Assembly: GCA_964651005.1 (NCBI GenBank) | Contig: CAZYVL010000001.1 | Location: 11,327-75,326 of the forward strand | Direction: 5' to 3' | Source of the DNA: DATMFV01 sp964651005 | Lineage (GTDB): Bacteria; Verrucomicrobiota; Verrucomicrobiia; Chthoniobacterales; Chthoniobacteraceae | Length of the DNA: 64,000 nucleotides | In this document: positions 34,385 through 43,753 of the stretch, piece after piece | How the letters are laid out: the number at the start of each line of letters is the position of its first letter | Position numbering within the stretch: position 1 is the stretch's first letter | The notes under the pieces: model-generated | Told to the model about the DNA's origin: nothing | Databases searched by the model: none | What the model saw: the letters and a program-made list of their open reading frames with translations, nothing else | Program-made: the position numbers and the translations under genes

Positions 34385-36640
34385 TCACGTTTCACTGGGA
34401 TCGGCGATCTCTTCGGCCAGGGTGAAATGAAACGCGGCTCCTTCTCCTTTCCGGGACTCGACCCAGATCCGGCCCCCGTGCCGCTCCACGATTTTCTTGC
34501 AGATCGCCAGGCCGATCCCCGTTCCGTCGTACTCCTGCCGCGTGTGGAGCCGCTGGAAAATGACGAAAATCCGCTCGGAATCCGCCGGATCGAGACCGAT
34601 GCCGTTATCTCGCACCGTAAACTCCCACTCGCCCTCGCGCCGCGCGGCGCTGATCTCGATCTTCAGTGGCCGCTCCGCGCTGAACTTCAGCGCATTGCTC
34701 ACGAGGTTCTGGAAAAGCTGGGTGAGCTGCAAGCGATCCCCCTTCACGGTCGGAAGCGCCCCGACGACGATTTCGGCCTTCTTCTCCGAGATCGAAAGCC
34801 GCAGATTCTCCAGCACCCGCGCGACGAGGCTCCCCATCTCCAGCCGCTCGAAGGGGCGGCCCCGCGTGCTGACGCGGGAGTAGAGCAGCAAGTCCTGGAT
34901 GAACGCCTGCATCCGCTGCGCCCCATCGACGGCAAACGCGATGAACTCCTTCGCAGGCTCGTCGAGCTTGTCCCCGTAGCGGCGGGCGAGGAGCTGCGTG
35001 TAGCTGGCCACCATCCGGAGCGGTTCCTGGAGGTCGTGCGACGCCACGTAGGCGAAACGCTCCAGCTCCTCGTTGGAACGCCGCAGCTCGGAGGCAGCCC
35101 GCTCCAGCGCGGCGTGCGCCTCGGCCCGTTCCGTGATGTCGGTGCGCAGCGAGACGGTCCCGCCGTCGCGCATCCGGTGGTTGCTCACACTCAGCCAGCG
35201 CCCGTTGACCTTTTGCTCCAGGATCGTGCCATCCGCCTTGCGCATCCCGGCGAGCCGCATCTGGATCCACGCCTCCCAGTCGCTCACCCCCTCCACGACG
35301 CCGCCCGTGCGGACGAACTCGCGCAGAATGTCCTCGAAGCGGATGCCGGGCCGGATCGCCTCCGCGCAGTTCAGGAACATCTGGCGGTAGGTTTTATTGG
35401 CTACCACGAGGCGCTCGTCCGGCCCGAAGAGGGCAAACCCGGCGTCGAGGTTCTCGATGGCGTCCACGAGCCGCTCCCGGGCGAGCTTGAGCTGCGCGGC
35501 GCGCCGCTCCACGCGCGTCTCCAGTTCGTCGTGCGCCTCCTGTAGCTCCCGCTGCACCTTGTTCAAGTCGTCGATCCGGTGCTCCAGCGCGTCGGCCATC
35601 TGGTTGAACGCGCCGCCGATCTCGCCGAACTCGCCCGTCTGCGGGGGGAGCTTGCTGCGGGTCTTGAGGTTGCCACGGCTGACGGCCCGCGCCACGGCGA
35701 CGAGATGCCGGGCGGGCCGCACGATAAAGAGGCTCCCGAGCACCCACGCCGTCGCAAGCGCCGCCGCGGCAATGGCGCTGACTGTCAAAAGCTGCCGCAT
35801 CAACGCCGCCCGGTACGGCGCGTAGGCAGGCTGCTGGTCGATGCCGATGGCGACGTAGAGATCGTCGGTCCCCTCCGTCGTCAGCCGTTCCACCACGTAG
35901 AGGCGCTCCACCCCGTTTTGCGTCACCGAGAGCGTCCCTTCGCTGCTCCCGGGGGGGATCGAGGGGAGCAGCCTCGGCAGTCCGCTCTCCTTGTTCGCGG
36001 CGGAATCAGCCGGGTAGCGCAGAAGAAGATGCCGTTGCCGCGTGAAGACATACATGACCGCCCCATCGGGAAGGGTGACTTTTGCGTTCGCCTCGCTGGC
36101 GGCCTGGAGGTCGATCGCCACGAAGACGGCTCCGAGGAACCGGCGGCCATCGTCAAGCACCGGATAAGCCAGAATGTAAGTCGGCTTCAGGGCGAGTTCG
36201 CTTCCCTCGTCGTAGCTGCCCGACGCGCCCGCCTTCCCCGTGGCGACCTCCTGGAAAAACGGTTGCCTGCCGACGTGGACCGGCTTGGGGAGAATCACCC
36301 CGCTGCAAAACACGTTTCCCCCGGCGTCGATCCCCCCGATGTTGGCATAGAGGGGGTTGGTCATCAGGAGCCGCCGGAGGAACTCCCTGCAACCGGGCGT
36401 TTCCACCTGCGTGCGGAGGCTGTCCACCTGCGCCAGCGTCATCAGCAACTGCTGCGCGGACTTGAAAACCATCTGCTGGTTGCTGGCGACGAGCCGGGCC
36501 AGCCGCACCGCCTCCGCCGCCACCTCCGCATCCGCGCGGCGGGTTGCCTCCCGGGTGGCGGTGATCTCCAGAGCCAGCACAGGCAGGAAGGCGAGCAAAA
36601 TCAGCCCCATCAGTTTTGCCCGGAGACTCCAGAGTTTCAT
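34385..36640 (-). CDS. Sensor histidine kinase with extracellular sensor, HAMP and PAS
   Basis: 751 aa from the ATG at 36640. TM1 (about 10-28), a periplasmic Cache-like sensor (about 35-275, with F-F-Q-E-V-A-T-G-K and A-Y-P-V-L-D-D), TM2 (about 280-305), HAMP, a coiled coil with Arg/Glu-rich heptads, PAS (about 385-500), HisKA with His535 in S-H-D-L-Q-E-P-L, and HATPase with N-L-V-S-N-A-L-K-F-S, D-N-G-I-G-L-D and G-T-G-I-G-L. The S-H-D-L-Q-E-P-L box is typical of bacteriophytochrome-like kinases. The phosphatase gene is immediately downstream. The ligand is unknown. Confidence 0.9.
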   Translation of the reverse strand: MKLWSLRAKLMGLILLAFLPVLALEITATREATRRADAEVAAEAVRLARLVASNQQMVFKSAQQLLMTLAQVDSLRTQVETPGCREFLRRLLMTNPLYANIGGIDAGGNVFCSGVILPKPVHVGRQPFFQEVATGKAGASGSYDEGSELALKPTYILAYPVLDDGRRFLGAVFVAIDLQAASEANAKVTLPDGAVMYVFTRQRHLLLRYPADSAANKESGLPRLLPSIPPGSSEGTLSVTQNGVERLYVVERLTTEGTDDLYVAIGIDQQPAYAPYRAALMRQLLTVSAIAAAALATAWVLGSLFIVRPARHLVAVARAVSRGNLKTRSKLPPQTGEFGEIGGAFNQMADALEHRIDDLNKVQRELQEAHDELETRVERRAAQLKLARERLVDAIENLDAGFALFGPDERLVVANKTYRQMFLNCAEAIRPGIRFEDILREFVRTGGVVEGVSDWEAWIQMRLAGMRKADGTILEQKVNGRWLSVSNHRMRDGGTVSLRTDITERAEAHAALERAASELRRSNEELERFAYVASHDLQEPLRMVASYTQLLARRYGDKLDEPAKEFIAFAVDGAQRMQAFIQDLLLYSRVSTRGRPFERLEMGSLVARVLENLRLSISEKKAEIVVGALPTVKGDRLQLTQLFQNLVSNALKFSAERPLKIEISAARREGEWEFTVRDNGIGLDPADSERIFVIFQRLHTRQEYDGTGIGLAICKKIVERHGGRIWVESRKGEGAAFHFTLAEEIADPSET

Positions 36641-36829
36641 GCGGCGCACCTTCGGCCCCGGAAACCGCGCGGACGCCGAAAACCATCCGGCGCAAAGGGC
36701 TAATCTAGACTAGGCCACAATGCCCCCGCGCCCGGGGGTACAGAATCGATTCGTCCGAACGCGGGCCGGTGCGCGTTTTCCTCCGTCCGGGAGGAGAGCG
36801 TGGGGAGACCGCCGGGCGACTGTGGCGAA

Positions 36830-38755
36830 TCAGGCGAGCGGCAGGGGAGTCACCGGCACGGCGGTTCCCTCCGTCTCCAGGTGCGCGAGCACTTTTTCGA
36901 CGAGGGCTTCGGCGGTCAAGCCGTGCTTCTTGCGGAGCACGGAGACGGACCCGTGTTCGATGAACGCGTCGGGCCAGCCGATGCGGACGACCGGCACGGA
37001 GCAACCCGCGTCGCTGAGGTGCTCGATGACGCCGCAGCCGAAGCCGTTGTGCAAGACATGGTCCTCCACGGTGCAGAGCACCTCGACCTCCCTCGCAAAG
37101 GCTTCGAGCAGCTTGCCGTCGAGCGGTTTGATCCAGCGCGGGTTGATGACCGCCGTGGAAATCCCCTGCTCCTCAAGCTGGCGGGCGGCCTCCAGGGCCA
37201 GCTCCAGCATGTTGCCCAGCCCGAAGATCGCCACCCGGGCGCGCTTGCCCCCGCCCCGCGTGATGACCTCGGCCTTGCCGATTTCCAGCAGCTCCGGCTT
37301 CTCCTTCGGCGTCGCCCCCGTCCCTGCGCCGCGCGGGTAGCGGATGGCGGTCGGGCCGTTGTGGTGGAGCATGGTCCAGAGCATGTCCACGAACTCCTCC
37401 TCGTCCTTGGGCTGCATGTGCACGATCCCGGGGACGGGCCGCAGATAGCCGATGTCGAAAAGCCCGTGATGGGTGGGGCCGTCGTCTCCGCTTAGCCCGG
37501 CGCGGTCCATGCAGAGCGAGACGTTGAGATCCTGGAGCGCGATGTCATGGATAATCATGTCGTAGGCGCGCTGCATGAACGTCGAATAAATCGCCAGAAA
37601 CGGCTTGAAACCCTGGGTGGCGAGGCCGCAGGCGAAAAGGGCGGCGTGCTCCTCGGCGATGCCGACATCGTAGTATTTCCGGGGGTGCCGCGCGGCGAAG
37701 TGAACCAGCCCGGTGCCGGTCGGCATCGCCCCCGTGATGGCGCAGACGGTTTCATCCCCGTCGGCGAACCGCGCGAGCGTTTTGCCGAAAACTTCCGAGT
37801 ACGTCGGGGTGCCGGAGGCGACGGTTTCGCCCGTGTCGTGGTTAAAGCGGCCCAGCCCGTGGAACTTGTCGGGCTGCTTCATGGCGGGGGAATACCCCTT
37901 CCCCTTTTTCGTCAGGATGTGCAGGAGCACCGGCTCGTTCTGCGTCTTGAGGAATTCGAACGTGCGGATGAGCAGCGGGAGGTCGTGGCCGTCGATAGGG
38001 CCGTAGTAGCGCAGGCCAAGCTCTTCGAAGATGACGCTCGGGAGCACGAGGTTCTTGATGCTCTCCTCCATCTTCTTGCCGAGATTGCGCGCGATCCTGC
38101 CGCCGACGCGCTCGACGAATTGCGCGGCAGTCTCGTGGATGTGGGCGAAGGTGGGGCTGGTGGCGATCCGGTTGAAGTAGTTGGCGATCGCGCCGACGTT
38201 CCGGGCGATGCTCCACTCGTTATCGTTGAGGACGACGATGAAGCGCCGGGTGGCTTCGGCGACGTTATTGAGCGCCTCATAGCTTACCCCGCAGGTGAAC
38301 GCGGCATCCCCGGCGACGCAGACGATATTTTCGTTCGAGCCGCGCCGGTCGCGGCCAACGGCCATGCCGAGCGCGGCGGAGAGCGCCGTCCCGGCGTGGC
38401 CCGCGCCGTAGGCGTCGTGTCGGCTCTCGGTACGGAGCAAAAATCCGTTGAGCCCCTCGTATTGCCGGATCGTGTCGAGGCGCTCGCGCCGCCCGGTGAG
38501 CATTTTGTGGACGTAGCCCTGGTGGCTGACGTCGAAGACGAACTTGTCCTCCGGGGTCTGGAAGACGCGGTGCAGCGCGAGCGTCAGCTCCACGACGCCG
38601 AGGTTCGGCGCGAGATGGCCGCCGACCGATTTCGGGTTCTCCTCGGAGAGTGACGCGATCAAGGCTTCCCGAATCTCCTCGGCGAGCTGCGGGAGCACGC
38701 TTTCCGGGAGCTTCTTGAGATCGGCGGGGCTGTTAATCGTATCGAGGTAGCGCAT
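36830..38755 (-). CDS. dxs: 1-deoxy-D-xylulose-5-phosphate synthase
   Basis: A 641-aa thiamine-diphosphate enzyme making DXP from pyruvate and glyceraldehyde-3-phosphate, the first step of the MEP isoprenoid pathway. Visible are G-G-H-L-A-P-N-L-G-V-V-E-L, the ThDP/Mg motif G-D-A-A-F-T-C-G (with downstream N-N-V), and F-F-D-V-like F-V-F-D-V-S-H-Q-G-Y. The transketolase-type C-terminal half has G-I-A-E-E-H-A-A-L-F-A. It starts 18 bp after xseB on the same strand. Confidence 0.96.
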   Translation of the reverse strand: MRYLDTINSPADLKKLPESVLPQLAEEIREALIASLSEENPKSVGGHLAPNLGVVELTLALHRVFQTPEDKFVFDVSHQGYVHKMLTGRRERLDTIRQYEGLNGFLLRTESRHDAYGAGHAGTALSAALGMAVGRDRRGSNENIVCVAGDAAFTCGVSYEALNNVAEATRRFIVVLNDNEWSIARNVGAIANYFNRIATSPTFAHIHETAAQFVERVGGRIARNLGKKMEESIKNLVLPSVIFEELGLRYYGPIDGHDLPLLIRTFEFLKTQNEPVLLHILTKKGKGYSPAMKQPDKFHGLGRFNHDTGETVASGTPTYSEVFGKTLARFADGDETVCAITGAMPTGTGLVHFAARHPRKYYDVGIAEEHAALFACGLATQGFKPFLAIYSTFMQRAYDMIIHDIALQDLNVSLCMDRAGLSGDDGPTHHGLFDIGYLRPVPGIVHMQPKDEEEFVDMLWTMLHHNGPTAIRYPRGAGTGATPKEKPELLEIGKAEVITRGGGKRARVAIFGLGNMLELALEAARQLEEQGISTAVINPRWIKPLDGKLLEAFAREVEVLCTVEDHVLHNGFGCGVIEHLSDAGCSVPVVRIGWPDAFIEHGSVSVLRKKHGLTAEALVEKVLAHLETEGTAVPVTPLPLA

Positions 38756-38773
38756 GAAAACAGAGTCGGCGGT

Positions 38774-39106
38774 TCAGAACAGCCGGACATCATCCGGCGG
38801 CGAGAGCTTCGATGCGGGCCGGGAGGATTTCGCGGCCGGGGCGGGGGCGGGCGGGTTCGTCTCCGCGGCGGGGTCGAATTCCTCCACCCGCAGCTTGCCC
38901 GAGGCGTTCCGGGCGATGATTTCGATCCTCTTTTCGGCGGCGGCGAGCTTTTCCGAACAGAGCTTCACGAGTTGCGTGCCCTCTTCATAACGCTCCAGCA
39001 TCGCTTCGAGCGGGAGCCGCCCGGATTCCATCTGCTCGACGATCCCCTCCAGGCGTTCCATCGCCTCCTCGAAGGTGGCTTCGGTGGCGGCGGTCGGTTT
39101 CGTCAT
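38774..39106 (-). CDS. xseB: Exodeoxyribonuclease VII small subunit
   Basis: A 110-aa protein from the ATG at 39106. It has the family core F-E-E-A-M-E-R-L-E-G-I-V-E-Q-M-E-S-G, then L-E-x-M-L-E-R-Y-E-E-G. The tail is Pro/Ala-rich. It partners with XseA (not in this window) to degrade single-stranded DNA. Its ATG overlaps the previous gene's stop by 4 bp (ATGA). The xseB-dxs order is a common arrangement. Confidence 0.93.
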   Translation of the reverse strand: MTKPTAATEATFEEAMERLEGIVEQMESGRLPLEAMLERYEEGTQLVKLCSEKLAAAEKRIEIIARNASGKLRVEEFDPAAETNPPAPAPAAKSSRPASKLSPPDDVRLF

Positions 39107-40950
39107 GGATTGCCGCCTTCCGTTGCGGTGCCCTCCTTCGGCGGCTCGCCGGATGCCTTCTCCTCCGGCATCAGTTCTTCGTCCGGCGCGTCGTGAATCC
39201 AGCGTTCGCGGTCGCTGAAGAAGACGCACTCGCCCCGGATCTGCATCGGGCGGATCTTCGGGAAGGGAAAACGGCTCAGGTTGGTGCGGCGCATGATGAG
39301 CGGCGCCCAACCTTTGTAATCCCCCCGGAGCACGTCGGCCACGAACTCCGCGTTGCCGCTGACGGGGGTGAGAAACACCCCGGCGATCGGCTGCCGCAGC
39401 CGCGCATAGTCGTTGATCTCGATGAAATCGTTCATCTCCTTGGGAATCCAGAGGCTTTTGCGGTTCGCATACCAGGCCACGCCCCACGGCATGTCGGAGG
39501 CGATGACCTCGTTCGGTTCCGTCCAGTCATGCAGGCGCGCCACCGACGGGGGGGCGTAAGGCGGCCACCAGAAGGCGACCCGCGTGTCCGCAGTGAAGAA
39601 GTTGATGAGCGGCAACGCGGAGATCCCAAAGATCAGCACGAGGAACACCGTCCGGAGATACGGGATTCTGATCTCCAGGCGGTTCCAGAGCACGAGGACG
39701 AAGGCGAGCCCGTAGGCGGCGAAAAAGGGGATGAAGAGGAGGTTCAGATCGTTGGCGGCGACGGGGCTCTCCCCGTCATCGGACCCCGCCAGCGCCATGC
39801 CGAACACGGCGAAGAGCCACATCACCAGCAAGGCCCAGCGCATCGCGCGCACCTCCCGCTTGCGGAAAAGGTGCATCAGCGCGATGAAGAAAAACGGCGC
39901 GACGATGATCCCGCCCAGCGACTGGTAGAGGTGCGAAAACTCTTCCTCCATCCCCGTCTGCACCTTGGTGCGGAAGAACTTGGGCGAGGTGTGCAGCGAG
40001 TTGATGTCCATCGTCCGCATGATCGCCGCCTCCGTGCCGCGAACCTGGTAGAGGAGCGAGTAGCCCGCCACCCCGAAGGGGCTGCCGCAGACGCGGTAGT
40101 TGCGCACCAGCCACGGGCCGTACATCGCCAGCACGATGGCGCCCATGGCCAGCGCGATGCGGACGCGCGGCCTGAAGTAGATGAGCGTGATGACGAGCGC
40201 CCCGAGGAAGATCCAGAGCGTGATCGCGTGCGCCAGCGCGAGCAGGCCAAAGAGGAACGCCATCGCCAGCAGCCACTTGAACGGCGAGGTCTTCGCCGCC
40301 TGCGCCTCGAACGCCCTCACCAGGGTGTAAAGCACAAGGCTGAAGAGCAGCAGCATCTCCATCTGCGGCAGCCCGCTGAGCGCGTAGGACCAGAAGCGTT
40401 CGCAGAGCAGCACCAGCCCCGTGACCAGCATCGCAAGCTGGCCATCGAAGAGCCGCCGCAAGGTCAGGAAGTTGACGATGACCGCGAGGTAGAAGAGCAG
40501 GATCGTGATGGTGATGATCACCTTGTCGAGCAGGTAGATGAACTGGTTCATGTCCCAGTGCGACTGCAACACCTTGAAGAACGGGGCGAGCGTGGTGGGC
40601 CAGAGCGGCGCCTGGTAGGTGTCGGAGTGGAGCCGCTGCGCGACTTCGTTCTGCGCCTGCTCGGAGTCGCCCTGCTGCTCGTAGGTCTTGGCGAGCTGCG
40701 CCATCGCCAGCGGGCGGATCATCAGGGTGGAAAAGCCGTGCCCGGCGGCGATTTCCCGGGCGATTTGCGCCTGCTCCATCGCTTTGGCGTGCGAAAGGCC
40801 GCGAAAGAGCTTCATCTGGAGCGGGTCGAAGAGAAACGCGAGCAGCGCCACAAAGCAAACGGCAGCGAGGGCAATGAGGCGAACCCATTTGGCCCATTTT
40901 CCTTCTTCAAGGCGATGGATGAGATCCTGGACGTGGGCTTCAGAGGACAT
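39103..40950 (-). CDS. Polytopic membrane protein, GT39/ArnT-like
   Basis: A 615-aa protein with about ten predicted transmembrane helices, beginning with a cytoplasmic amphipathic segment and TM1 (about 23-42). The N-terminal loop before TM2 contains A-R-E-I-A-A-G-H-G-F-S-T-L-M-I-R-P, and a soluble C-terminal part (about 480-600) carries W-W-P-P-Y-A-P-P-S-V-A. The organisation resembles lipid-linked sugar glycosyltransferases (GT-C fold), but a D-x-D/E-type active site is not clear, so this is tentative. It sits 5 bp after the NtrC-like gene and overlaps xseB by 4 bp. Confidence 0.55.
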   Translation of the reverse strand: MSSEAHVQDLIHRLEEGKWAKWVRLIALAAVCFVALLAFLFDPLQMKLFRGLSHAKAMEQAQIAREIAAGHGFSTLMIRPLAMAQLAKTYEQQGDSEQAQNEVAQRLHSDTYQAPLWPTTLAPFFKVLQSHWDMNQFIYLLDKVIITITILLFYLAVIVNFLTLRRLFDGQLAMLVTGLVLLCERFWSYALSGLPQMEMLLLFSLVLYTLVRAFEAQAAKTSPFKWLLAMAFLFGLLALAHAITLWIFLGALVITLIYFRPRVRIALAMGAIVLAMYGPWLVRNYRVCGSPFGVAGYSLLYQVRGTEAAIMRTMDINSLHTSPKFFRTKVQTGMEEEFSHLYQSLGGIIVAPFFFIALMHLFRKREVRAMRWALLVMWLFAVFGMALAGSDDGESPVAANDLNLLFIPFFAAYGLAFVLVLWNRLEIRIPYLRTVFLVLIFGISALPLINFFTADTRVAFWWPPYAPPSVARLHDWTEPNEVIASDMPWGVAWYANRKSLWIPKEMNDFIEINDYARLRQPIAGVFLTPVSGNAEFVADVLRGDYKGWAPLIMRRTNLSRFPFPKIRPMQIRGECVFFSDRERWIHDAPDEELMPEEKASGEPPKEGTATEGGNP

Positions 40951-40955
40951 GGACT

Positions 40956-42377
40956 TTAGCGGTGGGCGGCGGTGTTGGGTTCCTGGAGGGGGCCGAGGCT
41001 TTTAAGCTCTTTAAGGCGGCGGTGAAGCGTGCGGCGACTGATGCCGAGGCGTTGAGCGGCGGCGGTGCGGTTGCCCTGGCTTTCCTCCAGGGCGCGCATG
41101 ATGAGCCGATGTTCGGAGTCATGTAAATTCAAATGACGGTTTCCAAGCGTCTCGATGCCGGAAAAGGCCGCCCGCGCGTCCCTGGCCCCGTTGCCGCCGC
41201 CGCGCGCCTGCCGGAGCGAGCCGGGCAGATCGCGCACGCCGATGCGCGCGCCGGTGGCCATGACGACCCCGTGCTCGATCGCCGTGCGCAGCTCCCGGAC
41301 GTTTCCGGGCCAATCGTAGGAGAGCACCGCGTCGGTGGCATCCGGCGTCAACTCACGCAACGGCTTGCCGTTTTCCTTCGCGAACTGTTTGAGAAAGGTG
41401 TTCACCAGCAGGGGGAGATCCTCTTTGCGCGCGCGCAGGGGGGGGAGCGTGATTTGCACGACGTTGAGGCGGTAAAAGAGATCGTCCCGGAATTTGCCTT
41501 CGGCAACCTGCTTTTCGAGATTCCGGTTGGTGGCCGCCACCAGGCGGACATCGACCTTGATGGGGGTGTTCCCCCCCACGCGCTCGAAAGAACGCTCCTC
41601 GCCCAGGACGCGCAGCACCTTCACCTGGAGGTTCGAGTCGATCTCGCCGATCTCGTCCAGAAAGAGCGTGCCGCCGCTGGCCTGCTCGAACCGGCCGATG
41701 CGCCGCTCGATCGCCCCGGTGAACGCCCCGCGCTCGTGGCCGAAAAGCTCGCTTTCGAGCAGTTGCGGCGAAAGCGCGGCGCAATGCACCGCCACGAATT
41801 TCTGTTTGGGCCGCCCGCTGAGGTTGTGAAGGGCGTGGGCGACAAGCTCCTTCCCCGTGCCGCTCTCCCCCTGGACAAGCACCGTCGCACGGGAGGGGGC
41901 CACCTGCCGGATCACGTCGAAGACCTCGTGCATCGCTGCGGAGTTGCCGATGAGGCTCTCCAGCCCGTACCGCTTTTCCACCTGCTGGCGCAGGTCGCGG
42001 TTCTCCTGCTCGGTCTGGCGGCTGCGCAAGGCGCGGTTGATGAGGATTTCCAGCCGGTCGATGTTGAGCGGCTTGGTGATGAAGTCGTAGGCGCCGTGCT
42101 TCATCGCCTCCACCGCCGTATCCACGGAGCCGTAGGCGGTCATCATGATGCAGACCGGCGGGCGCGGGAGCGTCAGCGCGCGCTCGATGAGCTTCATCCC
42201 GTCCTCGCCGCCAATCCGCAAGTCCGTCACCATCACGTCGATGGAGTCGGCTTCGAGGACATTGAGCGCGCCCTGCACGTCGGGGGCCGTGTAGACATCG
42301 AAGCTCTCCTCCAGGGAGCTTCTCAGCCCCTCGCGGGTGTGCTTCTCGTCATCGACAATGAGGATGGTCGGTTGCAT
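40956..42377 (-). CDS. Sigma-54-dependent response regulator (NtrC family)
   Basis: A 473-aa protein. Receiver with phospho-acceptor Asp52, AAA+ domain with Walker A G-E-S-G-T-G-K-E and the sigma-54-contacting G-A-F-T-G-A, arginine-finger region, and a C-terminal Fis-type helix-turn-helix (A-A-Q-R-L-G-I-S-R-R-T-L-H-R-R-L). Activates RNA polymerase-sigma54 from upstream sites. No cognate histidine kinase is adjacent. It is the first gene of the run to dxs. Confidence 0.93.
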   Translation of the reverse strand: MQPTILIVDDEKHTREGLRSSLEESFDVYTAPDVQGALNVLEADSIDVMVTDLRIGGEDGMKLIERALTLPRPPVCIMMTAYGSVDTAVEAMKHGAYDFITKPLNIDRLEILINRALRSRQTEQENRDLRQQVEKRYGLESLIGNSAAMHEVFDVIRQVAPSRATVLVQGESGTGKELVAHALHNLSGRPKQKFVAVHCAALSPQLLESELFGHERGAFTGAIERRIGRFEQASGGTLFLDEIGEIDSNLQVKVLRVLGEERSFERVGGNTPIKVDVRLVAATNRNLEKQVAEGKFRDDLFYRLNVVQITLPPLRARKEDLPLLVNTFLKQFAKENGKPLRELTPDATDAVLSYDWPGNVRELRTAIEHGVVMATGARIGVRDLPGSLRQARGGGNGARDARAAFSGIETLGNRHLNLHDSEHRLIMRALEESQGNRTAAAQRLGISRRTLHRRLKELKSLGPLQEPNTAAHR

Positions 42378-42466
42378 GGCTGGGCGGCGGCGTTCCCACT
42401 AGAACATAGTTGCGCCAAAATGACACCCCCGGAGAGAAAAAAAGCGGGGCTTCAGGTGGGGCGAAA

Positions 42467-43735
42467 TTACTGCGCGCTCGCGAACTCCAGCTTTTTTCCG
42501 TCGAGCAGCGCCAGCGTTTCGCCGACCAGGAAGAGCGAGCCGGTGAGGAGGATCGGCGCGGGGGTGGTGGCGGCTTTCGCTTCGGCTCGATGCAACGCTT
42601 CTTCCACGGAGGCGACGGCGGTGCATGGGAGATCGGGGGCGTGTTCCCGGAGGGTGCGCACTAACGTTTCCGGGGAGCAGGAGCGCGGGTTGGCCACCGG
42701 GGTGAGGAGGCATTCGGCAGCCAGCGGGGCGAGCGTTTGGCAGAGCGTGGGGTAATCCTTGTCGGCGAGCACGCCCAGGATGAGGATCGCTTTTTGCCGC
42801 CCGTAAAGTTCGCGCCATGTTTCGGCAAGGCGTGCGGCGGCGCCTTCGTTATGCGCGCCGTCGAGAACCAGCGTCGCGCCGGAGGGGAGGGGGATTTGCT
42901 GGAAACGCCCCGGCCAGACGACGGTTCGCAGCCCTTCCGCGGCGGCTTCTTCGGAAACCGGAAGGGCGGCCACGCGCAGGGCGGCGAGGGCGAGGGCGGC
43001 GTTGCGCGGTTGATGGCTGCCGGGGAGGGCGACCGGGTAGGGGGCGGGGTCGGGAATCCACTCCAGCGGTGCGCCGTGGCGGGCGGCGGCTTCCGCGATG
43101 ACCCGGGCGGCTTCCTCCGGCTGCGGCGCGCTGACGACGGGGATGCCCGGCTTGATGATCCCCGCTTTCTCGGCGGCGATCCGTTCCAGGGTGTTGCCGA
43201 GGTATTGGGCGTGGTCGAAGCTGATCGGCGTGAGCACGGCGGCGGCGGGTGTGACCGCGTTGGTCGAGTCGAGGCGGCCTCCCATCCCGGTTTCCAGCAC
43301 GAGCACTTCCGCACGCTCCCGGTGGAACCAGTCGAGCGCCAGCGCCGTGGTGAGTTCAAAAAACGTCGGCGGATGTTCCCAGGCTGAGGTCGCTTCGCGC
43401 AGGCGGGTCAGCCCGGCGGCGACGGCGGCTTCCGGGATCATCGCTCCGTCAAGCCGGATGCGCTCGCGGTAGGTGACGAGGTGCGGGGAGGTGTAGAGCG
43501 CGGTGCGCAGCCCGGCGGCGCGGCAGATCGCCTCCAGCATGGCGCAGACGGACCCTTTGCCGTTGGTGCCCGCGATGTGGAAAATATACGGGGAAGCCGG
43601 GGTGGCTCGGTGCGCGGAGTCGCGATGATACGGAACGCCGGCCAGATCGAGCAGCCGGCGGGTGTTCTCCAGCCCCAGCTTGATGCCGACCTTTTGGGTC
43701 GAGGCGAGCCACGCGATGGCTTCCGGGTAGTTCAC
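42467..43735 (-). CDS. folC: Folylpolyglutamate / dihydrofolate synthase
   Basis: A 422-aa ATP-dependent ligase of folate synthesis, GTG start at 43735. The P-loop is I-A-G-T-N-G-K-G-S-V-C-A-M-L and the second signature is S-F-D-H-A-Q-Y-L-G-N-T-L. Also seen are E-T-G-M-G-G-R-L-D-S-T-N (Mg/ATP binding) and V-L-D-G-A-H-N-E-G-A in the C-terminal domain. accD lies upstream by 18 bp, the frequent accD-folC pair. Confidence 0.94.
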   Translation of the reverse strand: MNYPEAIAWLASTQKVGIKLGLENTRRLLDLAGVPYHRDSAHRATPASPYIFHIAGTNGKGSVCAMLEAICRAAGLRTALYTSPHLVTYRERIRLDGAMIPEAAVAAGLTRLREATSAWEHPPTFFELTTALALDWFHRERAEVLVLETGMGGRLDSTNAVTPAAAVLTPISFDHAQYLGNTLERIAAEKAGIIKPGIPVVSAPQPEEAARVIAEAAARHGAPLEWIPDPAPYPVALPGSHQPRNAALALAALRVAALPVSEEAAAEGLRTVVWPGRFQQIPLPSGATLVLDGAHNEGAAARLAETWRELYGRQKAILILGVLADKDYPTLCQTLAPLAAECLLTPVANPRSCSPETLVRTLREHAPDLPCTAVASVEEALHRAEAKAATTPAPILLTGSLFLVGETLALLDGKKLEFASAQ

Positions 43736-43753
43736 GGGGCGGCGCGCAACGCG

